In this document: piece by piece, positions 1 to 7,987 of the stretch
Layout: every line of letters starts with the position of its first letter
Position numbering within the stretch: position 1 is the stretch's first letter
From: Alphaproteobacteria bacterium
GTDB taxonomy: Bacteria; Myxococcota_A; UBA796; GCA-2862545
NCBI GenBank assembly: GCA_020632875.1
Contig: JACKET010000007.1
Span: 62,001 to 126,000, forward strand
DNA: 64,000 bases
Direction of reading: 5' to 3'
Notes under the pieces: model-generated
Databases searched by the model: none
What the model was told of the DNA's origin: nothing
The model's input: the letters and a program-made list of their open reading frames with translations, nothing else
Position numbers and translations under genes: made by a program

Positions 1-122
1 GGTCCGCGGGGAGGCCTTCACGGTCGACCCGAGCGCCGAGACGTCCCTCGACAGCCCTGACATCGCGGGTGGCCTGGCGTTGATGGCGCTCGGGGAGGGA
101 GGACGCTCGACCCGCGACGGCC
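1..122 (+). repeat. Dispersed repeat, partial copy C0
   Basis: This stretch matches the reverse complement of about 46695-46785. Shared words in order are GGTCCGCGGG, GTCGACCCGA, CCGAGACGT and GGACGCTCGACCCG. The copy is cut by the window edge. It stops at GACGGCC, where other copies continue into the TCTGCGT heptamers, so it lacks that block. Confidence 0.6.
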
Positions 123-126
123 CCCA

Positions 127-176
127 CTGGATGCGGATCCGCGTTTTGCACAGCTTCAACGAGTGGAATCTGTCGG
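127..176 (+). repeat. Repeat unit A, first copy
   Basis: About 50 bp beginning CTGGATGCGGATCC and containing CAGCTTCAACGA recurs with a few changes at 46967-47016. In both places it sits upstream of a full copy of the TCTGCGT-bearing repeat in the same orientation, so it looks like part of a larger composite element. Confidence 0.6.
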
Positions 177-318
177 TGTTCGCCGAGGCTGCCTGCCTGG
201 ATGGGCCAAACGTCTGATTGCACCCCCAAGACCGCCGAGACCGCCGAGCCCGCCAAGGCGGGGCAGCCGGTGCCTCCGAGGTGGAAGGGGAGGCCGTTGG
301 CGGACCGGTCGCCGGAGC

Positions 319-483
319 ATCCGAAACGCCGGCCTGCTCTGGTGAGTCTCGAATCCGATCCGCATGAAGGCCCACTCGGCGCTCCGGGGATGCGAAGGCG
401 ATCGACCCGGGGCGGCCTCGTTTCTGCGTCATCTGCGTCCTTCTGCGTCATCTGCGTGAGGCCCTGAGACGCTCGGAGCCCGA
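319..483 (+). repeat. Dispersed repeat, copy C1
   Basis: The copy runs from CCGAAACGCCGGCCTGC through CTCTGGTGAGT and CCCACTCGGCGCTCCGG to four TCTGCGT heptamers, ending in GTGAGGCCCTGAGACGCTCGG. It is nearly identical to 47112-47277. The heptamers have alternating spacers, CA, CCT, CA. No transposase or coding capacity is seen. Confidence 0.75.
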
Positions 484-552
484 CCGCTTCCGACACAGAG
501 ATCTCGTCAGTCGCACTCCGCGAACGACACGCTGAGATCAAACGACTGACTG

Positions 553-583
553 ATGTCTTCCTGGGGTCAGACCCTGAAAAGAC
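553..583. repeat. REP-like palindrome with GGGTCAGACCC core
   Basis: An imperfect inverted repeat is centred on GGGTCAGACCC, with outer arms ATGTCTTCC and GAAAAGACAT. The same core occurs at 6251-6281 with a different outer sequence. Such GGGTC-A/T-GACCC palindromes resemble REP elements mobilised by Y1 REP-associated transposases; that link is from general knowledge, and no such transposase lies in this window. Confidence 0.5.
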
Positions 584-600
584 ATTGGTCGGCCGTTCGA

Positions 601-642
601 CTGGCTCCTGGCTCCTGGCTCCTGGCTCCAGGCTCCTGGCTG
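601..642. repeat. 7-bp tandem repeat (CTGGCTC)n
   Basis: Four exact CTGGCTC units are followed by two single-base variants, six heptamers in all, ending at the stop codon of the sirtuin gene. The unit length is not a codon-like spacing and the array lies outside the gene. Three other spacers carry different heptamer arrays (16195, 16849, 27661). Confidence 0.85.
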
Positions 643-643
643 C

Positions 644-1372
644 TCAGTCGTCGTCGTCTTCTTTGAGCCAGCGACCCACGAACCGGGGGACCGCCGCCTC
701 GGCGGTGTCGCGCACCACGTCGTCGAACGGGCCGCCGCTCGGCTCGGGATTGATCTCGATCGTGCGGGCGCCGTTCGCCTTCGCCAGCGCCGAGAGCCCG
801 GCGGCGGGGTACACGATCCCCGACGTGCCGACGGACAGGAACAGGTCGCAGGTCACGACGGCCTGCTCGATCTTGTCCATGTCGTACGGCATCTCGCCGA
901 ACCACACGACATCCGGGCGCATGGCCGCGCCGCAGATCTTGCACGCCTGGCCCGGGTTCTGCGGGCCGAACACGCCGACGCGCGGGTGGTCGAGGTCGGC
1001 CTCGCACCGCAGGCGGAACAGGCTGCCGTGCATCTCGATCACATCGTTGGCACTGGCCTTCTGGAGGAGGCCGTCGATGTTCTGCGTGATCAGCGTGCAG
1101 CGCCGCACGCCGACCGCGTGCTGGAGCCGCGACAGCGCGAAGTGCGCGGGGTTGGGCAGCACGCTGGCGCAGTTGATGCGGCGCTCGTCGTAGAACCGGC
1201 GCACCGTGGAAGGGTCGCGGGCCCAGGCGTGAGGCGTCGCGACCTCGGTCACGTCGTAGCCCTCCCAGAGGCCATCCGCGTCGCGGAACGTCGGGATGCC
1301 CGACGCTTTCGACAGCCCGGCCCCGGTCAGCACGACCACCCGGGTCCCTTCGTCCGCGCTCAGCTCTGCCAT
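644..1372 (-). CDS. cobB: NAD-dependent protein deacylase, CobB-type sirtuin
   Basis: The 242-residue product should remove acyl groups from lysines using NAD. It carries GAGLSKASGIPTFRD (residues 17-31), TQNIDGL (96-102) and the catalytic His115 in EMHGSLF. Zinc-site cysteines are Cys123, Cys144 and Cys147, the same reduced spacing as E. coli CobB. Tyr61 and Arg64 form the YxxR motif of class III sirtuins, which favour succinyl and other acidic acyl groups. WFGEMP follows, as in CobB. It reads toward the heptamer array and lies 46 bp downstream, on the same strand, of nothing obviously related; the ABC exporter genes upstream on this strand end at 1419. The family assignment is firm and the acyl preference is inferred. 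Confidence 0.93.
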   Translation of the reverse strand: MAELSADEGTRVVVLTGAGLSKASGIPTFRDADGLWEGYDVTEVATPHAWARDPSTVRRFYDERRINCASVLPNPAHFALSRLQHAVGVRRCTLITQNIDGLLQKASANDVIEMHGSLFRLRCEADLDHPRVGVFGPQNPGQACKICGAAMRPDVVWFGEMPYDMDKIEQAVVTCDLFLSVGTSGIVYPAAGLSALAKANGARTIEINPEPSGGPFDDVVRDTAEAAVPRFVGRWLKEDDDD

Positions 1373-1418
1373 CCAGGTGCCCCCATCTCTCCAACACTAC
1401 CGTGTCGAGCGCCGCGGG

Positions 1419-3164
1419 TCATGCGCTCTCGTGGTCGTGGAACTGACTCTCGAACAACGCGGCATACGGGCCGCCCGCGAGGACGAGGTCGGCATGTGTG
1501 CCCCGCTCGATGACGCGCCCGGCGTCGAGGACGAGGATCTCGTCGGCATCCATGATGGTCGACAGGCGGTGTGCGATCACGAGCACCGTCCGCCGCGCGA
1601 GGATGGCGTCCGTCGCCGCCTGGATGCGCGCTTCGGTGAGGCTGTCGACGCTCGCCGTCGCCTCGTCGAGGACGACGATGGGCGTGCGCGCCGCGAGCGT
1701 CCGCGCGAACGACAGCAGCTGGCCTTCGCCCACCGAGACGTTCGCGCCCTCGTGGCGGATCCGCCCGTCCAGACCACCCAGGCGAATCACGGAGTCGGTC
1801 GCGCGGCACAGGTCCAGCGACTCCTCGAGGACCGCGTCGGGGATGTCGGCGCCGAGCGTGAGGTTGAAGCGCACGGAGCCCGGGAACAGCTGCACGTCCT
1901 GCTGCACGACCCCGACGAACCGGTGCAGCGTCTCGGGCCGCAGGTCGCGCAGCTCCACACCGTTGAGCCGGATGCTGCCCCGGTACCCCTGGTACGACCG
2001 CTGGAGCAGCTTCCCGAGCGTGCTCTTGCCCGAGCCGGTGCGCCCGACGAGCGCCACGACCTGGCCGGGGCGGAGGGTGAGCGAGACGCCCTGCAGCACG
2101 TCCGGCCCGTCGCCGTAGGCGAAGGAGAGGTCGTCCACGACGAGCGATTCGACGTCGTCGGCGAGTGTGGCGTCGCCCCAGGCGATGTGCTCGTCCTCGT
2201 CGAGCAGGCCGAAGATCTTCTCGAGCGCCGCGGCGGCCCGCTGGATGACCGCGAGCTTCTGGCTGAACTCGCGGATGGGCTGGAACAGGCGGCCCACGTA
2301 CTCGATGAAGGCCGCGAGCAGGCCCGCCGTGACGGCCTCTCCGAAGAGCCCGCCGCTGCCGTACCACAGCATGAGCGCCATGCAGATCGACGAGAGGCCG
2401 TCGACGATGGCGAACAGCAGCGCGTCCCAGAAGTTCGTCTTGATCGTGGCGTCGCGGAAGATCGCGAGGCGCTCGTCGAACGCGGCCGTGACGCGCGCCT
2501 CGTCGCGGTAGAGCTGCACGACCCCGAGCCCCGTGATGCGCTCCGCCATGTAGGCGTTGAGCGATGCGAGGCTCGTGCGGACCTCCTGGTACAGCTTGCG
2601 CAGGACCCGCCGGATGCCGTCCACCACGACCGCCAGGACGGGGGAGAGCACCAGCATCACGGCCGTGAGCCACGGATCGAGCCACAGCATCGCCGCGATG
2701 ATGCCGAGCACCAGCAGCACGTCGAGGATGATGGTGATGGCGCCGGCCGTGAGCGTCTCGCCCAGCGCCTCGATGTCGGAGGTGACCCGTGTGAGCAGGC
2801 GTCCCGTGGGCACGCGATCGAAATAGCTCCGCGCCAGCGTGAGGGTGTGGCGGTAGACCGCGCGGCGGACCCGGCTGATCGTGCGCATCGCGCCGTACGA
2901 CAGCGCGAGGTTGTACACGGCCTCGGCGACGAACCCGAGCACGACGGCGACGAGATACGCCCACGCGAGCGTGATGAGGCCCTCGGCGTCGTTCTTCTGG
3001 ATGTGGTCGTCGATCGCCGTCTTCAGGAGCCATGGCTGCACCACGACCAGCGCGGTGCCGATCGGCGCCGCCAGCAGCGCGACGATGTAGAGCGGCGCGT
3101 CGTACCGAACGTACGGCAGCAGCCGACGCAGCAGGGCCGTGGTGGAGGGCGTCTCGTCAGCCAT
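1419..3164 (-). CDS. ABC exporter subunit with canonical Walker B and degenerate signature
   Basis: A 581-residue type I exporter half: six membrane segments in the first 300 residues, then a nucleotide-binding domain. Walker A is GRTGSGKST near residue 371. Walker B ends in LDEATASVD with the catalytic glutamate. The signature is VSVGEGQ instead of LSGGQ. The start overlaps the stop of the upstream ABC gene by 8 bp, so the two are translationally coupled. This split of intact Glu with poor signature here, and the reverse in the partner, is typical of heterodimeric exporters such as YheIH and TM287/288. The substrate cannot be read from sequence; multidrug or lipid export is possible. Confidence 0.92.
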   Translation of the reverse strand: MADETPSTTALLRRLLPYVRYDAPLYIVALLAAPIGTALVVVQPWLLKTAIDDHIQKNDAEGLITLAWAYLVAVVLGFVAEAVYNLALSYGAMRTISRVRRAVYRHTLTLARSYFDRVPTGRLLTRVTSDIEALGETLTAGAITIILDVLLVLGIIAAMLWLDPWLTAVMLVLSPVLAVVVDGIRRVLRKLYQEVRTSLASLNAYMAERITGLGVVQLYRDEARVTAAFDERLAIFRDATIKTNFWDALLFAIVDGLSSICMALMLWYGSGGLFGEAVTAGLLAAFIEYVGRLFQPIREFSQKLAVIQRAAAALEKIFGLLDEDEHIAWGDATLADDVESLVVDDLSFAYGDGPDVLQGVSLTLRPGQVVALVGRTGSGKSTLGKLLQRSYQGYRGSIRLNGVELRDLRPETLHRFVGVVQQDVQLFPGSVRFNLTLGADIPDAVLEESLDLCRATDSVIRLGGLDGRIRHEGANVSVGEGQLLSFARTLAARTPIVVLDEATASVDSLTEARIQAATDAILARRTVLVIAHRLSTIMDADEILVLDAGRVIERGTHADLVLAGGPYAALFESQFHDHESA

Positions 3165-4905
3165 GGACGCCCTCGCTCTCGCCGGTCTCGGTCTGGCGGC
3201 GCCAGATCTCGCGGTACAGCCCGGGGCGCGCGACGAGCTCGGCGTGCGTGCCGCTGTCGACGACCCTCCCGCCCTCCATCACCGCGATCACGTCGGCGTG
3301 CTGGAGCGCGCTGACGCGGTGCGCGACGATCACGGTCGTCGGGCGCGGCGATCGGGACTTCAGCGCGTCGACGAGCTGCTGCTCGGTGCGGTGGTCGACG
3401 GCCGACAGCACGTCGTCGAGCATCAGCACGACCTGGCCGCGCGCCAGCCCACGCGCGAGGGCGGTGCGCTGGCGTTGCCCGCCGGACAGCGTGACGCCCG
3501 CTTCGCCCACCTGGGTCTCGACGCCGTCACGCAGCGCGGCGACGTCGACGTCCAGCGCGGCAAGGGTGAGCACCCGGCGCAGCTTGGCGTCGTCGTCCGC
3601 GCCGAGCAGGATGTTCGAGCGGACCGACTCGCTGAACAGGTATGCGCGCTGCGGGACCAGGGTCATCGCGTCGCGCCACGCATCGAGGTCGAACCCGCGT
3701 ACGTCGTGGCCGTCGACGCGCACGGTGCCCGGAGGCGGGTTGTAGAGGCGCGCCAGCACGCGGAGCAGCGTGGTCTTGCCGCTCCCCGTCGGGCCCACGA
3801 TGCCGAGCGTTCCGCCCGCGGGCACCGACAGCGAGACGCCGTGCAGCACGTCGTGATCGCCGTCCGGGTATCGGAACGAGAGGTCGTGGACCTCGATGGC
3901 CGGCGGGTGGGTGGGAGGCGCCTCGCCGCTCGGGCCCTCGGGACGGTCGGGCTCGGCGTAGAGCACGACGTCGATGCGCTCGAGGGACGCCTGGGACTGC
4001 TTGACCAGCGCGATGATGAAGCTCATCCCACGCAGCGGGCCGGTCAGGTAGGCGACGAGCGTGACGAACGCCACGAGCTCGCCGACGGTCAGCTCGCCGT
4101 TCATGGCCATCGGCCCGCCGTACCGAAGCAGGAGGAACACGTTGACCGCGGCCCCGAGCGTCAGGATCGGGCCGAACACCGTGCGGAGGTTGGCCCGCTT
4201 GAGAGTGGCGAGGAGGTACGCCTGGTTGTGCTTCTCGAAGGCCTCTTCGAAGGCGTCTTCTGCGCCGAAGGTCTGGATCGTCGCGATGCCCTGGTAGCTG
4301 GACAGCGCGTGGTCGGAGAGCTCGCCGGCGACCTGCTGCAGCTCCTGCGTGACGCGGTGCAGCTCGCGCATGAACACCTGGATCACGAGGAACGAGAACA
4401 GCAGGGGGAGTGCCGCGAGCCCGGCCAGGAAGGGCGAGATGCGCAGCATCTGGCTGCCGGTCAGGGCGAGCGCCGAGATCGTGTTGAAGACGCCGAGGGC
4501 CGTGAAGCCCGCGAGCAGCCGGAGCATGCCGACATCGGAGCTCACGCGGCTGATGAGGTCGCCCGTCGGCCAGTTCGACAGGAAGCCCGGTTGGTGCTCG
4601 AGGATCCGCACGAACAGGTCGTGCTTCACGTTCGCTTCGACGAGGCGGCCCGGCGTGAAGAACAGCAGGCGCGACGCCGTTCGGATGCCGATGACGAGCA
4701 CCCCGAGCCCGGCGACCCACAGCGCCGAGCTCACGATCACCGGTCGCCCGGCCTCGCCCTGCGCGATCGCGTCGATCCCCTCGGCCACGTAGAGCGGGAT
4801 CGTCACGGAGATCCAGTTCGTGAGCACCAGGAACACGATTCCCGCGAGGTACCAGTGCCAGAACGGCACCATGTACCGCCGGGCGAATCGGAGGACGAGC
4901 GTCAA
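3157..4905 (-). CDS. ABC exporter subunit with Asp in place of the catalytic Glu
   Basis: This 582-residue partner begins at a TTG (4905) that overlaps the TGA of the preceding gene; an ATG at 4872 is an alternative start. Six membrane segments are followed by a nucleotide-binding domain with Walker A GPTGSGKTT near residue 371, a perfect LSGGQRQR signature and Walker B LMLDDVLSAVD. The glutamate after Walker B is aspartate, so this subunit should form the degenerate ATP site and lend its signature to the active site of the downstream subunit. The frame stays open to 6591, but the region beyond 4905 overlaps another gene and has no family features, so the longer reading is rejected. Confidence 0.9.
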   Translation of the reverse strand: MTLVLRFARRYMVPFWHWYLAGIVFLVLTNWISVTIPLYVAEGIDAIAQGEAGRPVIVSSALWVAGLGVLVIGIRTASRLLFFTPGRLVEANVKHDLFVRILEHQPGFLSNWPTGDLISRVSSDVGMLRLLAGFTALGVFNTISALALTGSQMLRISPFLAGLAALPLLFSFLVIQVFMRELHRVTQELQQVAGELSDHALSSYQGIATIQTFGAEDAFEEAFEKHNQAYLLATLKRANLRTVFGPILTLGAAVNVFLLLRYGGPMAMNGELTVGELVAFVTLVAYLTGPLRGMSFIIALVKQSQASLERIDVVLYAEPDRPEGPSGEAPPTHPPAIEVHDLSFRYPDGDHDVLHGVSLSVPAGGTLGIVGPTGSGKTTLLRVLARLYNPPPGTVRVDGHDVRGFDLDAWRDAMTLVPQRAYLFSESVRSNILLGADDDAKLRRVLTLAALDVDVAALRDGVETQVGEAGVTLSGGQRQRTALARGLARGQVVLMLDDVLSAVDHRTEQQLVDALKSRSPRPTTVIVAHRVSALQHADVIAVMEGGRVVDSGTHAELVARPGLYREIWRRQTETGESEGVHG

Positions 4906-5453
4906 TCCGTCGCGATCAGCAGGCGCCCGCCGATGATGTCGCGGCCGAGGCGGAGCAGCGGCGCGTCGCCCGCGACGACCTCGATCTCGGCGGGGATGTC
5001 GAGCATGCGCAGCCGGACCGTGGTCTGCACGATCTCGGGCGACGCGCCGGGCTTCTCCCACACCGATCGGGCGCGGGTGGGGTCGAGCACGGCGGGCACG
5101 TGCTCGCCGAGCTCGAGCAGGTGCGCTTCGAGCCGCCAGGGGAGGATCGGGAGCTCTTCCTGCGTCGAGAAGTCTTCGAGGTCGTCTTCGATGAGGTGGA
5201 GCGGCGCCTGCTCGAGAGGCGAGGGGAGGGCGGTGCCGTCGGGCTCGCTGCGGTCGAGGGCGACGAAGTCGTCGAGATCCTGGAGCAGATCGACGTCGTC
5301 GAGCTCGAGCTGGCCGATCGGCTCGGCACCGCCGGGGTCGAGGTCGACGTTGAGCTCGAGGAAATCGGTGCTCTCTTCGAGCTCGGGCAGGTCGGGGAGC
5401 TCCGACGGGTCGAGGGGCTTGTTCGGCTTCTTCGTCGGGTCGGTGGACGCCAT
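4902..5453 (-). CDS. Acidic protein of unknown function, first gene of the exporter operon
   Basis: The 183-residue product is rich in Asp, Glu and Leu in its first 120 residues, with no signal peptide or membrane segment. The last 35 residues, including LLRLGRDIIGGRLLI, weakly resemble the closing strand-loop of retropepsin-like aspartic proteases, but no DTG-type active-site motif is present. The gene overlaps the TTG start of the ABC subunit by 4 bp, so a role tied to the exporter is plausible. Function is unknown. Confidence 0.65.
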   Translation of the reverse strand: MASTDPTKKPNKPLDPSELPDLPELEESTDFLELNVDLDPGGAEPIGQLELDDVDLLQDLDDFVALDRSEPDGTALPSPLEQAPLHLIEDDLEDFSTQEELPILPWRLEAHLLELGEHVPAVLDPTRARSVWEKPGASPEIVQTTVRLRMLDIPAEIEVVAGDAPLLRLGRDIIGGRLLIATD

Positions 5454-5553
5454 GGGCGGGCCCTATCCCGCGACGGAGGCCGGTGCAGGTGCAACGTTCT
5501 GCGCCATTGCTGGAGCCTCCGCGTGCGATAGTCTCGCAGCCCAGGAGACGTCC

Positions 5554-5835
5554 ATGAGCGACCATTCGGCAGAGAACGAAGTCGGCAACATCAAGTACGC
5601 CCTCGGGCTGCTCGGCGGCGGGCTGTGCCTCGGCTTCGGCATCCTGCTGCTGTGGTACTCGTTCGGCTACCCGGGTGGCGGCATGGCGAACAACCTGAAC
5701 CGCATCGGCTTCTCTGGGCTCGACAACATCCACATGCTGGATGCGGCCGACTTCAGCATCGGGATGATCGTGGTGGGCGCGCTCACGATGATCTTCCTGA
5801 ACGCGGGCGCCTGGCGCGACACGAACGGGTACTGA
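5554..5835 (+). CDS. Small protein with two membrane segments
   Basis: The 93-residue product has hydrophobic helices at about residues 14-37 and 68-88, separated by a Gly/Asn-rich loop. AGGAGA lies about 7 bases before the ATG and fixes the start. It is divergent from the exporter operon, with 100 bp between. No family is recognised; the composition and strong ribosome site support a real gene. Confidence 0.7.
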   Translation: MSDHSAENEVGNIKYALGLLGGGLCLGFGILLLWYSFGYPGGGMANNLNRIGFSGLDNIHMLDAADFSIGMIVVGALTMIFLNAGAWRDTNGY

Positions 5836-5935
5836 GCCCGCGACCGCCGCGGAGCGGTCGGAGCGACGCCGTTTCGAGTCGCTGGCTCCACGTACCTTTC
5901 GACAGCCCGTTCCGTGCCGACGGGCGCGCCGGATC

Positions 5936-6150
5936 TGCCTCACGCAGATGACGCAGAAGGGCGCAGATGACGCAGAAGAAGGGAGCCGGATCGGCCGGGT
6001 GACGGTGATGATCCCCGTTCTGCGCCGGTAGTCCACCGCTCGATTGCGCGTCGCGACTGACAGCGCCGTCGTCGGATCACACCAGGTCGCTTCCCCGACC
6101 ATCGAGGTGGACTGGAAGGACGATGGTGGGGTCGGCTCACCAGAGCATGC
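5936..6150 (-). repeat. Dispersed repeat, diverged copy C2
   Basis: One end carries GCCTCACGCAGATGACGCAG, the complement of the TCTGCGT block, and the other end carries CACCAGAGCATGCGG. The interior does not resemble the other copies. Conserved ends with a replaced middle suggest an element whose ends are maintained independently of its centre. Confidence 0.55.
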
Positions 6151-6250
6151 GGACGTGACGGCCTGCTTGCAGGCAAGGTCCACGGGCCATCTGCCTGTCC
6201 CGATCGTGCCAGAGCCCTCGCGAAACGCCTTCCCACACGAGAGGATCGGG

Positions 6251-6281
6251 TGTCCAATTCGGGTCAGACCCGAAATGGACA
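6251..6281. repeat. REP-like hairpin, 14-bp arms
   Basis: TGTCCAATTCGGGT and ACCCGAAATGGACA pair at 13 of 14 positions around a CAG loop. The centre is the same GGGTCAGACCC core as at 553-583. No T-run follows, so a terminator role is unlikely. Confidence 0.65.
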
Positions 6282-6430
6282 GGCGCCGGGGTTCGCATCC
6301 GCCCGCTCGACGCTGCTCCAGGGCGGAGGGTGAACGACGCGGAGACCGGGTGGTTCGGCGCAGTCGGTGGAGTGCGGTGGAGCGGGTGGTTCGGGCGCCC
6401 TTCGGGAATGGGGACGCGCGCGCGCACGCG

Positions 6431-6464
6431 GTAGGAGCCTTGCGCTTCGCGCTTTGGCTCCTAC
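6431..6464. repeat. Palindrome at the 3' end of the isoprenyl-synthase-like gene
   Basis: GTAGGAGCC and GGCTCCTAC pair perfectly over 9 bp, and the 16-base interior contains a second small stem, GCGC-TTC-GCGC. The right arm covers the stop codon of the minus-strand gene ending at 6461. It may end or stabilise that transcript; there is no U-run, so classical intrinsic termination is doubtful. Confidence 0.55.
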
Positions 6465-7435
6465 GACCGGATACCCGCCACCGCGATGCTCGACACCAGC
6501 TTCTCCATCGCTGTGCGGTACCGGCTCTCCGGCACCCTCGACAGCGCCTGACGCGCCATCCACGACTCCGAGAGCATGCGCTCGCGCGCACCGGCCAGAC
6601 CGCCGGCCTCCTGGATGATGTCGGACAGCCACGAGGCCGTGGCCTCGCTCGGGTGCTCGACGAACCGCGACCAGAGGCGGCCCACGTCGGGGGACCGGAC
6701 GGCCGCCTCGACCACCGGCAGCAGCGGACGGCCCGCGAGCGCCCGCGCCAGCAGGACGTTCTCGCCCTCGGGATGCGCGAGGATGCTCACGTCTTCGGCG
6801 ATGTGCCAGACGCGGCCGAGGTGGCGGCCGTAGCGCGCGAGGGCCTCGGCGGTCGCGCGTTCCTTGCCCACGGCGCCGACGCGACAGCACAGCGCGAACA
6901 GCGCGCCCGTGTGCGTGTCGGCGTGCTCGAGCCAGTCTTCGACCGTGGGGATGCGGCCCTGCTGGAGCTCTTGCGTGAGCGCCTGGCCGTCGGCGAACTC
7001 GCGCAGGGTGTGGAGCAGGTCGCCGAGGATCTCGGGACGGCTCGCCTGGGCGATCTCCATCGCGCGGAGCGTGAGGTGGTTGCCGCCGAGCCAGCTGACG
7101 CTGCGCTTGACGATGCGCCGCGCGACCCGGCGCCGCCGGCCCCCTTCGCGGCCGAGCGCGAGATCGTGCACCACCAGCGCACCGTGGAGCAGCTCGACCG
7201 TGCGCTGCAGATCGCGATCGATGTGGTCGGCGCCGCTCGCCCGCGCCGCGAGGGCGACGAGGATGGGCCGGATGCGGGGGATCTCGGGCCCCTGGACGAA
7301 GTCGGAGCTCTCGGGGTGACCGACGAGATCCTCGAGGTCGTCGAACCCGATCCCGTCGTCACCGACGAGCTCGGCCAGGCTGTGCAGACCGGCGCCGGGC
7401 GGGACCACGTCGGTGAAGCGCTTCAGGTTCCCCAC
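6461..7435 (-). CDS. Isoprenyl-diphosphate-synthase-fold protein lacking both Asp-rich motifs
   Basis: The 324-residue protein follows the layout of trans-isoprenyl diphosphate synthases. An IPRIRPILV stretch (residues 52-60) matches the RxRP region, ELLHGALVVHD (81-91) stands where the helix before DDxxD lies, and later come a Gly-Gln element and YGRHLGRVWHIAED. The first Asp-rich motif is reduced to HDLAL and the second to AEDVS, so magnesium-diphosphate binding in the usual way looks lost. A GTG start at 7435 follows a GAGGGGG ribosome site; an upstream extension in frame is low-complexity and overlaps the next gene. It is the last gene of a minus-strand run. It is either a pseudoenzyme, a regulatory subunit or a divergent class I terpenoid enzyme. 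Confidence 0.7.
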   Translation of the reverse strand: MGNLKRFTDVVPPGAGLHSLAELVGDDGIGFDDLEDLVGHPESSDFVQGPEIPRIRPILVALAARASGADHIDRDLQRTVELLHGALVVHDLALGREGGRRRRVARRIVKRSVSWLGGNHLTLRAMEIAQASRPEILGDLLHTLREFADGQALTQELQQGRIPTVEDWLEHADTHTGALFALCCRVGAVGKERATAEALARYGRHLGRVWHIAEDVSILAHPEGENVLLARALAGRPLLPVVEAAVRSPDVGRLWSRFVEHPSEATASWLSDIIQEAGGLAGARERMLSESWMARQALSRVPESRYRTAMEKLVSSIAVAGIRS

Positions 7436-7509
7436 GGGACCCCCTCTCGCCCTCTGGAGTAGGCCGGCCCGGTCGCGGCGACAAGCAGATGCACGGAATC
7501 TGCGCAGGT

Positions 7510-7953
7510 TCACTTCGCGGGGACGCGCCACTCCCCGCAGTCCCCGTAGGGCGAGACGAGCTTCGTACCGTCGCGCTGCAGCCACGGGTCGTCCTGGCAG
7601 CGGGCCTCGAAGACTTCGAGAGAACCGCCCGGATGCCGGACGACGAGGAAGGTGAGGAGCTGCGACAGCTCGACGAGGCCCGTGCGCAATGTGTTGGCGC
7701 CTTTGTTCTTCAGGGCCTCCGTGAGGGTCGCGATGCGCTGCATGGCGACGCGATCGCGCCCCTTCACGGAGCCCGCCGCCTTGTCGGCGACGGGGGCCCA
7801 CCGGTAGAGCACCGCGCTGGCCTTGTTGGGCCCCTCCGCGATCAGCGTCTCCTCGAACTTCAGGTAGAGCTTCAACTGTTCTGTGATCACAGGTTGATCG
7901 CAGCAGATCAGGGGTTGCGGGTCGGCGGCGAAGGCCAGGGTCAGCCACAGCAT
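7510..7953 (-). CDS. Exported DUF3347-like protein
   Basis: The 147-residue product starts with a short signal peptide (MLWLTLAFAA). Its body fits the DUF3347 pattern: an amphipathic N-terminal helix with LKLYLKFEETLIAEG, then a C-terminal Cys-WLQ-NPY/SPYG-Cys-G arrangement, here ARCQDDPWLQ and SPYGDCGEW. Relatives occur as periplasmic proteins or as domains on metal-efflux adaptors. Two adjacent cysteines (ICCD) follow the signal peptide. The biochemical role is not known. Confidence 0.65.
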   Translation of the reverse strand: MLWLTLAFAADPQPLICCDQPVITEQLKLYLKFEETLIAEGPNKASAVLYRWAPVADKAAGSVKGRDRVAMQRIATLTEALKNKGANTLRTGLVELSQLLTFLVVRHPGGSLEVFEARCQDDPWLQRDGTKLVSPYGDCGEWRVPAK

Positions 7954-7987
7954 GGGCGGAGCATACCCCCTGGCGCCCGGCCGGCGC

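Larger units (their letters stand above)
1..643. other. Gene-free, repeat-rich left end of the window
   Basis: No convincing gene is seen. The short open frames here are low-complexity and fall inside repeat units shared with other spacers. The stretch holds two copies of a dispersed repeat (1-122 and 319-483), a 50-bp unit shared with position 46967, a REP-like palindrome at 553-583 and a 7-bp tandem repeat at 601-642. The bases between 180 and 315 are GC-rich filler with no recognised signal. Confidence 0.7.
5836..6460. other. 625-bp spacer with repeats and hairpins
   Basis: No gene is supported. It holds a diverged copy of the dispersed repeat (5936-6150), a near-perfect 14-bp hairpin (6251-6281) and the start of a palindrome overlapping the next stop codon (6431-6464). 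The remaining sequence shows nothing recognised. Confidence 0.7.

Noticed and set aside
127..176. Possible integron attC sites in unit A (GTTATGC, CTTCAAC)
   Set aside because: The core sites do not fit GTTRRRY and RYYYAAC, no integrase is present and there are no gene cassettes between the copies.
201..467. Peptides ending SASSASFCVICVRP, recurring in several spacers
   Set aside because: They are translations of the dispersed repeat. Ends are shared in DNA even where the frame is broken or the interior is replaced, and no ribosome site is consistent.
3157..6591. A single 1144-residue ABC protein
   Set aside because: The part beyond 4905 overlaps the separate 183-residue gene and the spacer and has no ABC features. 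The exporter is complete from the TTG at 4905.
7436..7948. Extension of the isoprenyl-synthase-like gene to 7948
   Set aside because: The extra 171 codons overlap the DUF3347-like gene and are low-complexity Arg/Pro-rich. The GTG at 7435 has a good ribosome site.
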